Positions 7,113-16,455 of a DNA stretch of 64,000 nt are shown here, piece after piece. The translations under genes were made by a program, and so were the position numbers. Positions within the stretch are counted from its first letter, which is position 1, and every line of letters begins with the position of its first letter. Origin of the DNA: Actinomycetota bacterium (GTDB taxonomy: Bacteria > Actinomycetota > Thermoleophilia > BMS3ABIN01). The stretch lies in the NCBI GenBank assembly GCA_023489275.1, contig JAMDDD010000005.1, positions 1 to 64,000 of the forward strand, written 5' to 3'. The notes beneath the pieces were generated by a model. That model had not been told where the DNA came from and did not search any database. It saw only the letters and a program-made list of their open reading frames with translations.

Positions 7113-9662
7113 ATGATGCACGACCTGGGACAGGCCCCGATCAAGGGCATTTCCGAAGCTGAAGCGGCAAGGAGGCTGGCGGCGGAAGGCTTCAATGAGC
7201 TGCCTGCGGGAGGCAGACTCGGCTTTTTCACCAAGCTGCTGAACGTCGCCAGAGAGCCGATGTTCATCCTTCTCCTGGGCGCCGGGTTTCTCTACCTGGC
7301 TCTGGGCAACACAACCGAAGCGCTGGTGCTGCTATTTTTTGTTTTTGTCATCATAGGAATCACATTTTATCAAGAAAGAAAGACAGAGCATGCGCTGGAT
7401 TCCCTCCGGGATCTTTCCAGCCCGCGGGCCAGGGTTATCCGCGATGGGGAGGTCAAACGAATCGCCGGACGCGAAGTTGTCCGTGGCGATCTCCTTGTTG
7501 TCGATGAGGGCGACCGGGTGCCGGCGGATTGCGTTCTGCTGTCATGCGTCAATCTTTTTGTTGACGAGTCGCTGCTGACGGGGGAATCGGCCCCGGTGCG
7601 CAAGGCTGCCGGCAAGCCGGCACGGAAGGCGGGTCCGCCGGGCGGGGAAGGAACTCCTTTTATTTATTCCGGCACCATGGTAGTCAAGGGCAAGGGGTTT
7701 GCCAGGGTTCTGGAGACCGGCGAGGCCACCCGGATGGGAGGAATCGGCAAATCCCTGGAATCTGTTTCCCCGGAAAAGACGCCGCTGCAGAAGGAAAGCG
7801 GGCGCCTGGTCCGCAATTTTGCTCTGGCCGGATTGTCAATTTGCGCTTTTGTGATAGTTCTCTACGGGGCCGTGGAGCGGGCCTGGCTCAGCGGCCTGCT
7901 GGCAGGAATTACCCTGGCGATGGCCATCCTTCCGGAAGAAATCCCGGTGGTGCTAATTGTCTTTCTCGCCCTGGGAGCGTGGCGCATATCGCGGAACCAC
8001 GTGCTTACCCGGCGCTTGGCCGCGATTGAGATCCTCGGCGCCGCGACCATCTTGTGCGTTGACAAAACCGGAACCCTGACCGAGAACCGGATGTCAGTGG
8101 GCAAGCTTTTTGCAAACGGAGTTTTTCTTGATATTCCCGGCAGATCCGGGGCGGTCGTCCTGCCGGAAGGATTCCGTGAACTGGTCCGGTACGGCATTCT
8201 GGCCAGCCAGAGAGACCCGTTTGATCCGATGGAAAAAGCAATCGCAGAGCTGGGAAAGCAGGGAGTCGAGCCAGTCCGGCAACCCCAGGATGACTGGAGC
8301 CTGGTGCGCTCTTATCCTCTTTCGGAAAAAATGCTGGCGCTGACACAGGTATGGCGGCCGCCCGAATCGGCGGAGTATGTAATTGCCGCTAAAGGAGCCC
8401 CTGAGGCAATTGCAGATCTGTGCCACATTGATCCGCAAACCGCGAGCGTGATTGAAAAAGAAGCCGGCGAGATGGCGGCGTCAGGGTTAAGAGTCCTGGG
8501 AGTAGCCCGCAGCCGGCTGGGACTTGTGCGTCTGCCGGACGGCCCTCACGGTTTTAATTTTAAATTCGTGGGGTTGCTGGGGCTGGCTGACCCGGTGCGG
8601 CCGGGTGTGCCGGACGCCATCAGGGAATGCCAGAGCGCGGGAGTTCGCGTTCTCATGATCACAGGCGATTATCCGGGGACGGCCCGTAATATCGCCTCCC
8701 GTATCGGGCTCAGGCATGACCGGGCCGTTGTTACGGGCCCGGAGCTTGATGCAATGACAGAAGAAGAACTCGGCGCGCGCATCGGCGACGCCGCCGTCTT
8801 TGCGCGGGTGGTGCCGGCGCAAAAACTCCGGCTCGTTCGCGCCCTCAAGGCAAGCGGGGAGATTGTCGCGATGACGGGAGACGGCGTCAACGACGCGCCG
8901 GCGCTGAAGGCGGCCCATATCGGGGTCGCCATGGGCGGCCGGGGAACCGATGTGGCCCGTGAGGCCGCGGCGCTTGTTCTCACCGACGATGATTTTTCCT
9001 CGATTGTGCAGGCGGTGCGCCTGGGCCGGCGAATTTATGACAACATCCGCAAGGCGGTGACCTATACCTTCGCCGTGCACACGCCGATCATCGGCCTGAC
9101 GCTAATCCCGCTTTTTTTTGGCTGGCCGCTCGTGCTTTTCCCGGTTCACATTGTCTTCCTGGAGCTGATCATCGACCCGGCCTGCTCGATTGTGTTTGAG
9201 GCAGAACCGGCGGAATCCGATGTGATGAGGAGGCCTCCCCGGGACCCCGGAACGCCACTTTTTGGCTGGCAGGGCCTTTCCTTCAGCATACTCCAGGGGC
9301 TGAGCGTGCTGGCGGTAGTGATGGCTTGCTTCATTTTCTTTTTTTACCGCGGTTATGACGAGGGTTCTGTCCGGGCGCTGACTTTTTCCACCCTGATTTT
9401 TGCCAATGCCGGATTGATCATGGCAAATCGCTCCTGGACCCGGACGATGATCGCCACGCTCAAGTCTCCCAACGCCTCGTTCTGGTGGCTCCTGGCCGGA
9501 ATTGCTATCGTGCTGACGCTGGTACTTTATGTTCCGGCTCTGAACCGGCTGTTTCTCTTCGACCGGCTGGCGCTGCCGGAACTCACGGTCAGCCTCGCGG
9601 CGGGTGCTTTCATAATTTTCTGGCTGGAGGCGCTAAAATATCTGCGAAGGCGGCTGACCTGA
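7113..9662 (+). CDS. P2-type cation-translocating ATPase (Ca2+-ATPase-like)
   Basis: An 849-aa P-type ATPase with the N-terminal cation ATPase domain (ISEAEAARRLAAEGFNEL), the actuator motif DESLLTGES, the phosphorylation motif DKTGTLTEN (Asp about 317), and the hinge TGDGVNDAPALKAAHIGVAMG. Six further membrane segments make up the C-terminal cation ATPase domain. The ion-binding helix M4 reads PEEIP rather than the PEGLP of SERCA pumps, so transport of calcium is not certain. Manganese or another divalent or monovalent ion is possible. Heavy-metal CPC motifs and HMA domains are absent, separating it from the CopA at 20.4 kb. An AGGAGG ribosome-binding site lies just before the paired ATG codons at 7113 and 7116. 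The gene appears monocistronic. Confidence 0.92.
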   Translation: MMHDLGQAPIKGISEAEAARRLAAEGFNELPAGGRLGFFTKLLNVAREPMFILLLGAGFLYLALGNTTEALVLLFFVFVIIGITFYQERKTEHALDSLRDLSSPRARVIRDGEVKRIAGREVVRGDLLVVDEGDRVPADCVLLSCVNLFVDESLLTGESAPVRKAAGKPARKAGPPGGEGTPFIYSGTMVVKGKGFARVLETGEATRMGGIGKSLESVSPEKTPLQKESGRLVRNFALAGLSICAFVIVLYGAVERAWLSGLLAGITLAMAILPEEIPVVLIVFLALGAWRISRNHVLTRRLAAIEILGAATILCVDKTGTLTENRMSVGKLFANGVFLDIPGRSGAVVLPEGFRELVRYGILASQRDPFDPMEKAIAELGKQGVEPVRQPQDDWSLVRSYPLSEKMLALTQVWRPPESAEYVIAAKGAPEAIADLCHIDPQTASVIEKEAGEMAASGLRVLGVARSRLGLVRLPDGPHGFNFKFVGLLGLADPVRPGVPDAIRECQSAGVRVLMITGDYPGTARNIASRIGLRHDRAVVTGPELDAMTEEELGARIGDAAVFARVVPAQKLRLVRALKASGEIVAMTGDGVNDAPALKAAHIGVAMGGRGTDVAREAAALVLTDDDFSSIVQAVRLGRRIYDNIRKAVTYTFAVHTPIIGLTLIPLFFGWPLVLFPVHIVFLELIIDPACSIVFEAEPAESDVMRRPPRDPGTPLFGWQGLSFSILQGLSVLAVVMACFIFFFYRGYDEGSVRALTFSTLIFANAGLIMANRSWTRTMIATLKSPNASFWWLLAGIAIVLTLVLYVPALNRLFLFDRLALPELTVSLAAGAFIIFWLEALKYLRRRLT

Positions 9663-9745
9663 GGCTTGCTGGGCCGGAAGTCGGGAGAGCCGGCATTTCT
9701 GCTCATACGGGGCCGGTTCCGCATTCTCGATAACTGCCTCCGGCA

Positions 9746-9821
9746 TGGCGCCCCGAGAAGGAATCGAACCTTCGACCTACCGCTTAGGAGGCGGTCGCTC
9801 TATCCCCTGAGCTATCGGGGC
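9746..9821 (-). tRNA. tRNA-Arg, anticodon CCU, CCA encoded
   Basis: On the minus strand the sequence folds as a full cloverleaf. Acceptor arm GCCCCGA pairs with TCGGGGC, the D stem is GCTC/GAGC, and the anticodon stem ACCGC/GCGGT encloses loop CTCCTAA. The T arm carries GGTTCGATTCC. A G discriminator and an encoded CCA follow. Anticodon CCU reads AGG. The gene is convergent with the ATPase gene and sits upstream of ddl on the same strand. Confidence 0.97.
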
Positions 9822-9919
9822 GAAATAGCAGACGGTGGATGGCAGATTGTGGATGACAGATTAACCAAAGCCTTCCATTGTCAATCCGGCATCCAGTCTC
9901 CGGCATCGGTTTAATTATT

Positions 9920-10861
9920 TTAGCCTGTGGCGCAGAGCAAAATTTCTTCCACCATTTGGCTAAAGCTTAAGCCCGCAGATTGAGCCGCCATCGGCAACAG
10001 GCTCGTTTCCGTAAAGCCGGGGATGGTATTGATCTCCAGGCACCAGAGGCCGCCGCTTTCATCCAGGATCAGGTCTACCCGCCCGAAACCGGCGCACTGG
10101 AGGGAATTAAAGGCCTGTAGCGATATTTCCACAGCCCGGCTGGCGAGGTCCGGCGGAATCTCGGCCGGGACAACGTAATCGGCTTTGCCGATCGTGTAAC
10201 GTGACTCAAAATCGAAGAACTCGGTTTTGGGAATCGCTTCAACGACCGGCAATGCCCGCGGCTCCTTGCCGATAATGCTGACGGCCAGCTCGCGGCCCTT
10301 GACATATTTCTCCAGCAACACCTTATTGTCAAAACTGAACGCAGATATCAAAGCTGCCGGGAGCTGCTCGGCGTTGTGGGCGAACCTGACGCCAAGCGCC
10401 GATCCCTGCCCGGAAGGTTTGACCACGATCGGGAATTCCAGCTCTTTAGCTATGATCGGCATTGTATCAACCGCGCCCAGTTCCTGGAAAGCGTCCCGGT
10501 TAAAGGCGTAAAAACGTGGCGTTGGGATGCCGTCCGCGACAAATATATGCTTGGAGAGCACTTTGTCCATGCAACGGATCGACGGCAGCACCGCCGAGCC
10601 GGTATACGGGATGCCGAGAATGTCCAGGAGTTCCTGGACGGTGCCGTCCTCGCCGCTTTTGCCGTGCATGGCGATAAAGGCGGCATCCGGTTTCATCTCC
10701 TTCAATCGGCGAACGAGACGGGCGTCAACGTCGATTCCTTCGACGCTGTAGCCAAGCTCCACCAGCGCTTTTTCCACCCGGGCGCCGGACTTGAGCGATA
10801 TGTTGCGCTCCAGGGACCTGCCGCCCTTCAAGACCGCTACCTTCCCGATTTTTTTACTCAT
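9920..10861 (-). CDS. ddl: D-alanine--D-alanine ligase
   Basis: A 313-residue ATP-grasp protein. The N-terminal domain includes the VLKGGRSLERNISLKSG loop (family usually GGxSxEREVSLxSG) and AFIAMHGKSGEDGTVQ. The ATP-grasp region carries PIVVKPSGQGSALGV, and the metal-binding motif is WCLEINTIPGFTETSLLP. It makes the D-Ala-D-Ala dipeptide for peptidoglycan. SLERN replaces the usual SEREV, a mild variation in the first D-Ala-binding loop. Length is normal. The gene is separate from mur genes here, following a tRNA and facing away from the aminotransferase. Related D-Ala-D-Lac ligases are less likely but cannot be excluded from motifs alone. Confidence 0.92.
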   Translation of the reverse strand: MSKKIGKVAVLKGGRSLERNISLKSGARVEKALVELGYSVEGIDVDARLVRRLKEMKPDAAFIAMHGKSGEDGTVQELLDILGIPYTGSAVLPSIRCMDKVLSKHIFVADGIPTPRFYAFNRDAFQELGAVDTMPIIAKELEFPIVVKPSGQGSALGVRFAHNAEQLPAALISAFSFDNKVLLEKYVKGRELAVSIIGKEPRALPVVEAIPKTEFFDFESRYTIGKADYVVPAEIPPDLASRAVEISLQAFNSLQCAGFGRVDLILDESGGLWCLEINTIPGFTETSLLPMAAQSAGLSFSQMVEEILLCATG

Positions 10862-10957
10862 CCCTTCCCTCCCGGTTTTAGGGAAATAGTTATTTCTGAA
10901 AACAACTCGCTCATATAGTCAATTGTATATTTGCGAGGGCTTGATGAGAATGACGCT

Positions 10958-12199
10958 TTAGTGCAGCGACCGGTACAGCTCCATCTGCTCCTTGATTACT
11001 TTCGCCAGACGTTTGATGCCTTCCTCGATTTTGGCCTCGGTCACGCCGCAAAAAGCCAGCCGCATATGGTTTGCCCCGCTGGAGTCAACCCAGCCGCCCG
11101 CGCCCGGCACGAAAGCCACTTTTTGCTCTTCCAGGGCCAGCGCCAGCAGGTCGGCCGTATCCAGGTATTCCGGCAGTGTCACCCAGATGTAAAAGCCTCC
11201 CTGCGGATGCGTCCAGGCTGCCTCTTCCGGGAAATATTCCTGCAGCGCCCGCAGCATGGCGTCGCGGCGCTTCCGGTAGATCCCGGTGACCTTGCGCACG
11301 TAATCTCGCCAGTCGGCCTGCTTGAAATAGTGATTCACCACCATCTGCGCCAGCGTTGAGGGACACAGGTCGGCCGCCTGTTTTCCCAGGTTAAATTTGG
11401 ACAGGAGCGGCGCCGCCGCCGCGATCCAGCCGAGCCTGATCCCGGGCGACATTATCTTGGAGAAGGTGCTGATATAAATGACGTTGTCATCATCGTCAAG
11501 CGAGTAGAGCGCCGGCAACGGCTCGCCCTCGAATCGCAGCTGACCGTATGGGTTGTCTTCCAGGATGATCAGCTGCCGCTGCCGGGCCAGCGCGACCAGT
11601 TGATGCCGCCGTTCGAGGCTCAGGGAGACGCCGGCAGGGTTGTGAAAATTTGGTATCACATAAATGAATTTGGGTTTTATTTTCTTTTTTTGTGCCTGAT
11701 CCAGATACCTTTCGAGCAGATCGATCCGCAGGCCCTCGTCATCGAGCGGAATCTGGTGCACGTTTGCCTCGAAGCTGCAAAAAGACGGGATGGCGCCCGG
11801 GTAAGTTGGCGCTTCGGCGACGATCGTGTCCCCGGGATCAACCAGGACGCGGGTGACCAGGTCGATGGCCTGCTGCCCGCCGGTTGTCACGATCAGGTTG
11901 TCGATATCAACGTGCATGCCTTCCGCCGCCATCACCCTGGCGATGTTCATCTTGGTCTCGTCAAAACCTTCCGTCGGACCGTACTGCAGCGCCGCCGCGG
12001 AGGAGTTCATCGATATTTCGTGCGTGATCTTCGCCAGCGTCCTGGCGGGAAAGCTTTCGGTGCTGGGCAGGCCGCCCGCCAGAGTGATGACGTCCGGCCG
12101 GGCCGTGACCGCCATCAGGTCCCGCATCACGGAAGAGCGCAGGCCGCCGGTCCGTTTGGCATAAAATTCTTCATATTTGTCAATGCCGATTTTGGTCAT
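10958..12199 (-). CDS. PLP-dependent aminotransferase (class I/II, fold type I)
   Basis: The product (about 413 aa from the ATG at 12199) has the fold-type I plan. It shows the N-terminal ITLAGGLPSTESFP segment, the TTGGQQAIDL cofactor-phosphate loop, N-P-x-G in NFHNPAGVSL, and the PLP lysine in YISTFSKIMSPGIRLGW. This set resembles the aminoadipate/LysN-like and MocR-catalytic-domain group of 2-oxoacid aminotransferases with broad substrate range. No GntR-type DNA-binding domain is attached, so it is not a MocR regulator. An upstream start at 12289 would add 30 basic residues without family support. Its physiological substrate is unknown from context. Confidence 0.88.
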   Translation of the reverse strand: MTKIGIDKYEEFYAKRTGGLRSSVMRDLMAVTARPDVITLAGGLPSTESFPARTLAKITHEISMNSSAAALQYGPTEGFDETKMNIARVMAAEGMHVDIDNLIVTTGGQQAIDLVTRVLVDPGDTIVAEAPTYPGAIPSFCSFEANVHQIPLDDEGLRIDLLERYLDQAQKKKIKPKFIYVIPNFHNPAGVSLSLERRHQLVALARQRQLIILEDNPYGQLRFEGEPLPALYSLDDDDNVIYISTFSKIMSPGIRLGWIAAAAPLLSKFNLGKQAADLCPSTLAQMVVNHYFKQADWRDYVRKVTGIYRKRRDAMLRALQEYFPEEAAWTHPQGGFYIWVTLPEYLDTADLLALALEEQKVAFVPGAGGWVDSSGANHMRLAFCGVTEAKIEEGIKRLAKVIKEQMELYRSLH

Positions 12200-12298
12200 G
12201 GCTTTTGATTCTAGTATCGCCGGTTTCTTTAAGCAACAGGGCGGGAATGGTAAAATTCTCCTCCTGGGAATACCTTTTTTAATTGGCAAGGAGTCAGA

Positions 12299-12871
12299 AT
12301 GGCAATCGTTTGGGCAATCGGGGTCGGGATCGGGCTTGCCGCGCTGGCGGGGCTGCGGCCGCTTATTCCGCTGGCGGTGTTTATTTTATTTGCCCGCCTG
12401 GGCTGGGCATGGGGATTCAAAGTGGAGGGGACGCCGATGGACTGGTTCCATTCGGTTGCTGCCGTCGCCGTCCTCCTGGCGCTGATCATCCTGGAAATCA
12501 TCCTGACGAGAACAAACCGATCGCTGGCGCGAGCCGACACGCGGCTGCAACTGCCGTTGGCGATCATCATCGGCGCGCTTGTTTTTGTCGCAATCCTTTC
12601 CGGTGAGTTCTCCAGCAACTGGCGCTGGCTGGCGCTGGCGGCAGGGGTGGTGCTGGCGCTCCTGGGAAATTACGTCCATACGGGCCTGGCGATAACCGGT
12701 GGCGGCAAGGATCCGGGGCCGGCGCTCGATTTTACGGTGGTGATCCTGTCGGTTTTGATGATGCTGGTGCCGCCGGCTGGTTACCTGCTGCTGCTGGTGG
12801 TGCTATGGCTTGCTCTCAGGGTCAGGCGGCTAAAGCGGATGAAATACAAGGGACTCAGGGTCCTGGCTTGA
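12299..12871 (+). CDS. DUF4126-like membrane protein
   Basis: A 190-aa hydrophobic protein with about five or six predicted membrane segments. The first begins at residue 3 with a glycine-rich AIGVGIGLAALAGLRP stretch. A basic cytoplasmic tail (RVRRLKRMKYKG) follows the last segment. Length and the GLRP segment resemble DUF4126, a family of bacterial membrane proteins without known function. The start has a plausible AAGGAG ribosome-binding site. The gene is divergent from the aminotransferase and is followed by acylphosphatase. No substrate or partner can be proposed. Confidence 0.7.
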   Translation: MAIVWAIGVGIGLAALAGLRPLIPLAVFILFARLGWAWGFKVEGTPMDWFHSVAAVAVLLALIILEIILTRTNRSLARADTRLQLPLAIIIGALVFVAILSGEFSSNWRWLALAAGVVLALLGNYVHTGLAITGGGKDPGPALDFTVVILSVLMMLVPPAGYLLLLVVLWLALRVRRLKRMKYKGLRVLA

Positions 12872-12917
12872 GAGCCGGTCCCGGAATCTAACTACCGGGA
12901 CAGGCAAGGGAGAATCC

Positions 12918-13211
12918 TTGAGGAGAATTCCCATCAAACGTGCTCATGTCTACATTTCCGGCCGCGTCCAGGGCGTTTTTTTCCGGTCCTGGACTGCCGA
13001 GCAGGCGCGCCGGCTGGGTCTGGGCGGCTGGGTTCGCAATTGTCACGACGGTCGCGTCGAGGCGGTGTTTGAAGGCCCAGCGGCCAGCGTTGATCTGATG
13101 GTGAAGTCAAGCCATGAGGGGCCGGCGCACGCCCGGGTCGATACGATTCTGGATGATTACAGCGAGCCGCCGGAGGGGCTGACCGGGTTCCAGGTGAGGC
13201 CGTCTGCCTGA
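12918..13211 (+). CDS. acyP: acylphosphatase
   Basis: The 97-residue protein has the signature VYISGRVQGVFFRSWTAEQARRLGL followed by GWVRNCHDGRVEAVFEG. This contains the conserved Arg and Asn that bind the phosphate and activate water. These small enzymes hydrolyse acyl phosphates such as 1,3-bisphosphoglycerate or carbamoyl phosphate. The frame opens at a TTG preceded by GGGAG. No internal ATG lies ahead of the catalytic motif, so the TTG is the likely start. Length matches the family (about 90-100 aa). It follows the DUF4126-like gene and may be cotranscribed with it. Confidence 0.93.
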   Translation: MRRIPIKRAHVYISGRVQGVFFRSWTAEQARRLGLGGWVRNCHDGRVEAVFEGPAASVDLMVKSSHEGPAHARVDTILDDYSEPPEGLTGFQVRPSA

Positions 13212-13322
13212 TTCGATGATTCCCGGTCAAATCCCCACGATTCTTCGCCGCCCTGGGCGGCCCGGAATGACCATTCCATCTGTTATCCGGACTTGCCGGG
13301 AGAATACCTGGCGACCGGATGA

Positions 13323-14141
13323 TCAGCCTTGGTGATGATCGTGCCCCTCGACGTGGCTGTGCGGATGAAGATGCTCGATTCCCGCGTGCATATGCGGATG
13401 ATGATGCACCAGGTTTGCCGCCATCAGCAGGTCCTGGTCGGCCAGGACAGTGAGAGCGTCACCATCGCCCGCCACCCGGTGGTCCTCACCGAGGACGACC
13501 GCCCGGCGGGCCAGAAACGGCACTATCCGCAGGTCCTGGGTGGCGGTGATGATCGTCTTTCCGGCGCGGTTGATCTCTTTTATCAACTGAAGCAGGAAAG
13601 CCTCGGTTTTGGGATCGAGCCCCGCGGTGGGCTCATCAAACAGAAGCACGTCCGGATTGATCGCCAGCACCGACGCCAGCGCCACTTTTTTTTTCTCGCC
13701 GCCGCTGAGGTGAAACGGCGGGCGCTCGCGCAGGTGGTCCAGGCCGAGAATATGGATGGTATCGTTGACGCGCCTGTCAATTTCTGCTGGCGGCAGGCCC
13801 AGGTGGAGCGGGCCAAACGCAATCTCTTCCAGGACGTTGGGGGAGAAGAGCTGCGCGTCGGAATTCTGGAAGACAAAACCAACCCGGCGGCGGAACGCCT
13901 GGGAAAAACCTTCGTCCAGCAGCGCCGCTTCCGTCAGCGGCTCGCCAAACGCGCTTACTGAGCCGCGGCTGGGAAAGACCAGCCCGTCAAGCATCATCAG
14001 CAGCGTCGACTTGCCGGAGCCGTTCGCGCCCAGGAGGGCAACGCTCTCACCCGGGTCGACTTTGAAGCTGACGCCGGCCAGCGCCACCGCGTCCTCGTAG
14101 CTGTATTCAACTGCCTTAATGTCAAAAATTGCGTCGTTCAT
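13323..14141 (-). CDS. cbiO: ECF-type nickel/cobalt transporter ATPase (NikO/CbiO) with His-rich tail
   Basis: A 272-aa ABC ATPase with Walker A GANGSGKST, Q-loop, signature LSGGEKKKVALASVL, Walker B DVLLFDEPTAGLD and an H-loop region in which TATQDL replaces the usual THD. It powers the CbiM/CbiQ membrane complex for Ni2+ or Co2+ uptake. The last 30 residues hold about ten histidines (HHHPHMH, HLHPHSH, HDHH), which probably buffer or sense the metal. It is the last gene of a leftward operon with cbiM, cbiQ, cooT and a DUF3842 gene. The CooT partner argues for nickel over cobalt, so NikO may be the better name. Confidence 0.93.
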   Translation of the reverse strand: MNDAIFDIKAVEYSYEDAVALAGVSFKVDPGESVALLGANGSGKSTLLMMLDGLVFPSRGSVSAFGEPLTEAALLDEGFSQAFRRRVGFVFQNSDAQLFSPNVLEEIAFGPLHLGLPPAEIDRRVNDTIHILGLDHLRERPPFHLSGGEKKKVALASVLAINPDVLLFDEPTAGLDPKTEAFLLQLIKEINRAGKTIITATQDLRIVPFLARRAVVLGEDHRVAGDGDALTVLADQDLLMAANLVHHHPHMHAGIEHLHPHSHVEGHDHHQG

Positions 14142-14168
14142 TAACCTGTAATGTTATTCTAAGTTGTG

Positions 14169-15122
14169 TCATCCGAGGGCGCGGTCCGCGCCCCAGGCAA
14201 CCAGTGCGATGACCACTGCGGCCGCGAACACCGCCCAGTCGGCGGTCCGGGCGCGGAACCGCCGCAAGGCCACCGGCTCGCCGTTGTAGCCGCGGCTGAC
14301 CATGGCGGCGTAGATTTCGTTGCTGAGAGAGTGTGATTTGCCGAGCAGCGTTCCCATGCTGGCGGCGGCAAAATGGCGATCTTCCCTGGGATTGGAGGGG
14401 CCGACCATGCGGCTGCGCCGCGCCGTGAACATGTCTGAGGCCAGGCTGAGCAGCAGGAAGATGTAGCGGTACGTCATGGACAGGGTGAGGATGAAAACCC
14501 GGGGCACGTAAAAGACGCGCAGGGCCTTCAGCAGGTCAGACCAGCGGGTGGTAAGCGCCAAGAGCACCGCCAGGGACACCGAGACCGCCACCCTGAGGAT
14601 GAGAATGGCGGCGCCCTCCAGCCCCTGTTTGGTGATGGCGACGGAATCTCCCAGCGACCACGGGCCCAGGTGAACTTCATGGCCAAAATTCCAGATCGTG
14701 ACCAGCGGATCTCCAGCTTTGACAACATTGAATATACTCGGCGCTACGATAATGCCGGCGAAGATCGGGATAAATAGCCAGACCCGTTTTATAAAGAATC
14801 CAAGCGAGAGCCGGGAGGCTGCGGCTCCGGCCAGCGTTACGGCGTACATGCCCAGCAGAATCAGAGGCTGGCGGATCACGGCTGTCGCCAGCAGCAGGCC
14901 CAACAGGCCGGCCGTCTTTGCCCGCGGATCTGCTTTCTGAAGCAATCCGGGGCGCGCGGCAACCTGCTCAGAAAATACACTGTTTTTCAACGCCCGGGTG
15001 AGGTTTTGGATAGTTCTCTCCACGGCGCTGCGCTTGCGCGTCCGTCCGATGCGGCAACAGGCGCAAGTGGCCGGCCCGGTACCTCTCATCCAGGCAGGGG
15101 CTGTGGAGAGCGGCTTAGGCAC
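14169..15122 (-). CDS. cbiQ: ECF transporter T component (CbiQ/NikQ)
   Basis: A protein of up to 317 aa with five or six membrane segments. It carries the cytoplasmic coupling motif AMVSRGY (A-x-x-x-R-G family pattern) that contacts the ATPase. It is the transmembrane coupling subunit of the Ni/Co ECF importer. The frame begins at a GTG overlapping the end of cbiM by eight bases. The first 35 residues look unconserved and Arg-rich, so a start at the internal ATG (15089) or GTG (15023) is possible. A short gap separates its stop from cbiO. Confidence 0.9.
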   Translation of the reverse strand: MPKPLSTAPAWMRGTGPATCACCRIGRTRKRSAVERTIQNLTRALKNSVFSEQVAARPGLLQKADPRAKTAGLLGLLLATAVIRQPLILLGMYAVTLAGAAASRLSLGFFIKRVWLFIPIFAGIIVAPSIFNVVKAGDPLVTIWNFGHEVHLGPWSLGDSVAITKQGLEGAAILILRVAVSVSLAVLLALTTRWSDLLKALRVFYVPRVFILTLSMTYRYIFLLLSLASDMFTARRSRMVGPSNPREDRHFAAASMGTLLGKSHSLSNEIYAAMVSRGYNGEPVALRRFRARTADWAVFAAAVVIALVAWGADRALG

Positions 15123-16131
15123 TTTTGCCGCTCCGGCGGGAAAGAAACGTGACGATCAGGAAAGTAATGGCGCCGATGATGGCCACACCCACAACGCCGG
15201 AAACCAGGTAGCCGGGCACCGATGACCAGAAACCGCCCTGGGCGCCGTAGCCGGGAAGAATTCCGCGCCAAATTCCTGCAAACCTTCTCATGCCCTCGGG
15301 AACGAAACCAAAGCGCTGCCGGATTTCAGCCGGGCTCCACTCGCCCCAGGCGGTGGCGCTGGCGATCAGCCCCAACGGCACAAATATCAGCATTAGCAGC
15401 AGTCCTATAATTAGTGGTTTTAGCCGGAAACCTCCACCTGCGTCTGGTGCGGGCGCGGCTGCGCCGCCCAGTAATCCCGGGTGGGCCCGTTGCAAGTAAA
15501 GCACTGCCAGGGAGGTGACAGCCAGCTCGATAAACCCGATCACCGTCGAGTGCACCAGCATCATCGCCGGAATTGTTTGCGATAATCCATACGGCGAGTA
15601 AAAGGGAGTGCCGTCGGCGGCATGGAAAAGCCCGGGCTGAATCCCGACCTCCACGGCGGTCATAAAGGCAGCCAAATTGATGCCGGCATAAGCGCCTATG
15701 CCTGCTCCTATCCAGCGGCGCGCCCCGCTTGCCGGAGCGCCGGCAGAGAGCAGCCTGTATATAAAATACCCGCTTACCGGCAAAACAAAGGCCATGTTAA
15801 AACAGTTGGCGCCGATAGCAATAATGCCGCCGTCGCCAAAAAAAAGCGCCTGGATCACCAGCGCCACGGTGACGGAGATGATGGCTGCCCAGGGCCCCAG
15901 AACCACGGCCACCAGGGTGCCGCCTACCGCGTGCCCGGAAGTGCCCCCGGGGACCGGCACGTTAAACATCATGATGACGAACGTGAACGCAGCCCCGATC
16001 GCCACCAGCGGCGCCTGCTTGGCTTTAAGAACTTTTTTTACCTTGTAAGCGGCCGTGTACCAGACCGGCACCATTATTGCCCACAGCCCGCCTGCTGTTT
16101 GCGGGCTTATGTAGCCGTCGGGTATATGCAT
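15115..16131 (-). CDS. cbiM: ECF nickel/cobalt transporter substrate-binding membrane protein CbiM, fused to a PDGLE/CbiN-like domain
   Basis: Translation from the ATG at 16131, behind a clear AAGGAG ribosome-binding site, gives MHIPDGYISP. This is the canonical CbiM/NikM N-terminus, whose Met1-His2 backbone and side chain bind the metal. A further metal-ligand histidine lies in GTSGHAVGGTLVAV. The first 230 residues make up the seven-helix S component. The C-terminal portion (about residues 245-338) has two more membrane segments around a loop containing FVPEGMRRF, matching the PDGLE/CbiN-like subunit that is often separate. Loss of the usual PDGL signature is noted. An upstream GTG/ATG would add 17 residues and break the N-terminal metal site. 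Confidence 0.93.
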   Translation of the reverse strand: MHIPDGYISPQTAGGLWAIMVPVWYTAAYKVKKVLKAKQAPLVAIGAAFTFVIMMFNVPVPGGTSGHAVGGTLVAVVLGPWAAIISVTVALVIQALFFGDGGIIAIGANCFNMAFVLPVSGYFIYRLLSAGAPASGARRWIGAGIGAYAGINLAAFMTAVEVGIQPGLFHAADGTPFYSPYGLSQTIPAMMLVHSTVIGFIELAVTSLAVLYLQRAHPGLLGGAAAPAPDAGGGFRLKPLIIGLLLMLIFVPLGLIASATAWGEWSPAEIRQRFGFVPEGMRRFAGIWRGILPGYGAQGGFWSSVPGYLVSGVVGVAIIGAITFLIVTFLSRRSGKSA

Positions 16132-16269
16132 CTGTTCTTCTCCTTTCGGTTCCCTGTCGTAGGCCGGGAGCCAAAGCCACATGAAGACCGGCGCCGCCTG
16201 CTGGCGGCAGCTGGGGCCTTCGTGGCCCGCCGGGGCACACTGATCGTGCCCCCGTCAAACGGAAGGAGT

Positions 16270-16455
16270 CTAGCGGGTCAGATATGCCTTGTGCTCCAGG
16301 AGCTTCAGCTCCTGGAGCTTTGCCTCCACAATCTTTTGTTGCCCCAGAAGATCGGTCAGCACCAGGCGGTCGCCGTCCGGTGTGATTGTGGCCACATCTT
16401 CCATGACCATTTCTTCCCGATCCTGATCTAGAAGATAAACAGTCAACTCACACAT
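16270..16455 (-). CDS. cooT: CooT-family nickel-binding protein
   Basis: A 61-residue protein starting MCELTVYL. It shows the family pattern of a cysteine at position 2, a central ME-DV motif (MVMEDVATI) and a later DLLGxQKxVEAKLQEL segment. CooT of Rhodospirillum rubrum is a small dimeric Ni2+-binding protein needed for assembly of CO dehydrogenase, and Cys2 is a nickel ligand. Its start overlaps the end of the DUF3842 gene by eight bases, so they are translationally linked. It lies directly upstream of the nickel ECF transporter. This makes nickel supply for CO dehydrogenase the most likely role. Confidence 0.82.
   Translation of the reverse strand: MCELTVYLLDQDREEMVMEDVATITPDGDRLVLTDLLGQQKIVEAKLQELKLLEHKAYLTR

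Noticed and set aside
12200-12289. N-terminal extension of the aminotransferase
   Set aside because: Basic, unconserved residues; the internal ATG at 12199 precedes the normal family start.
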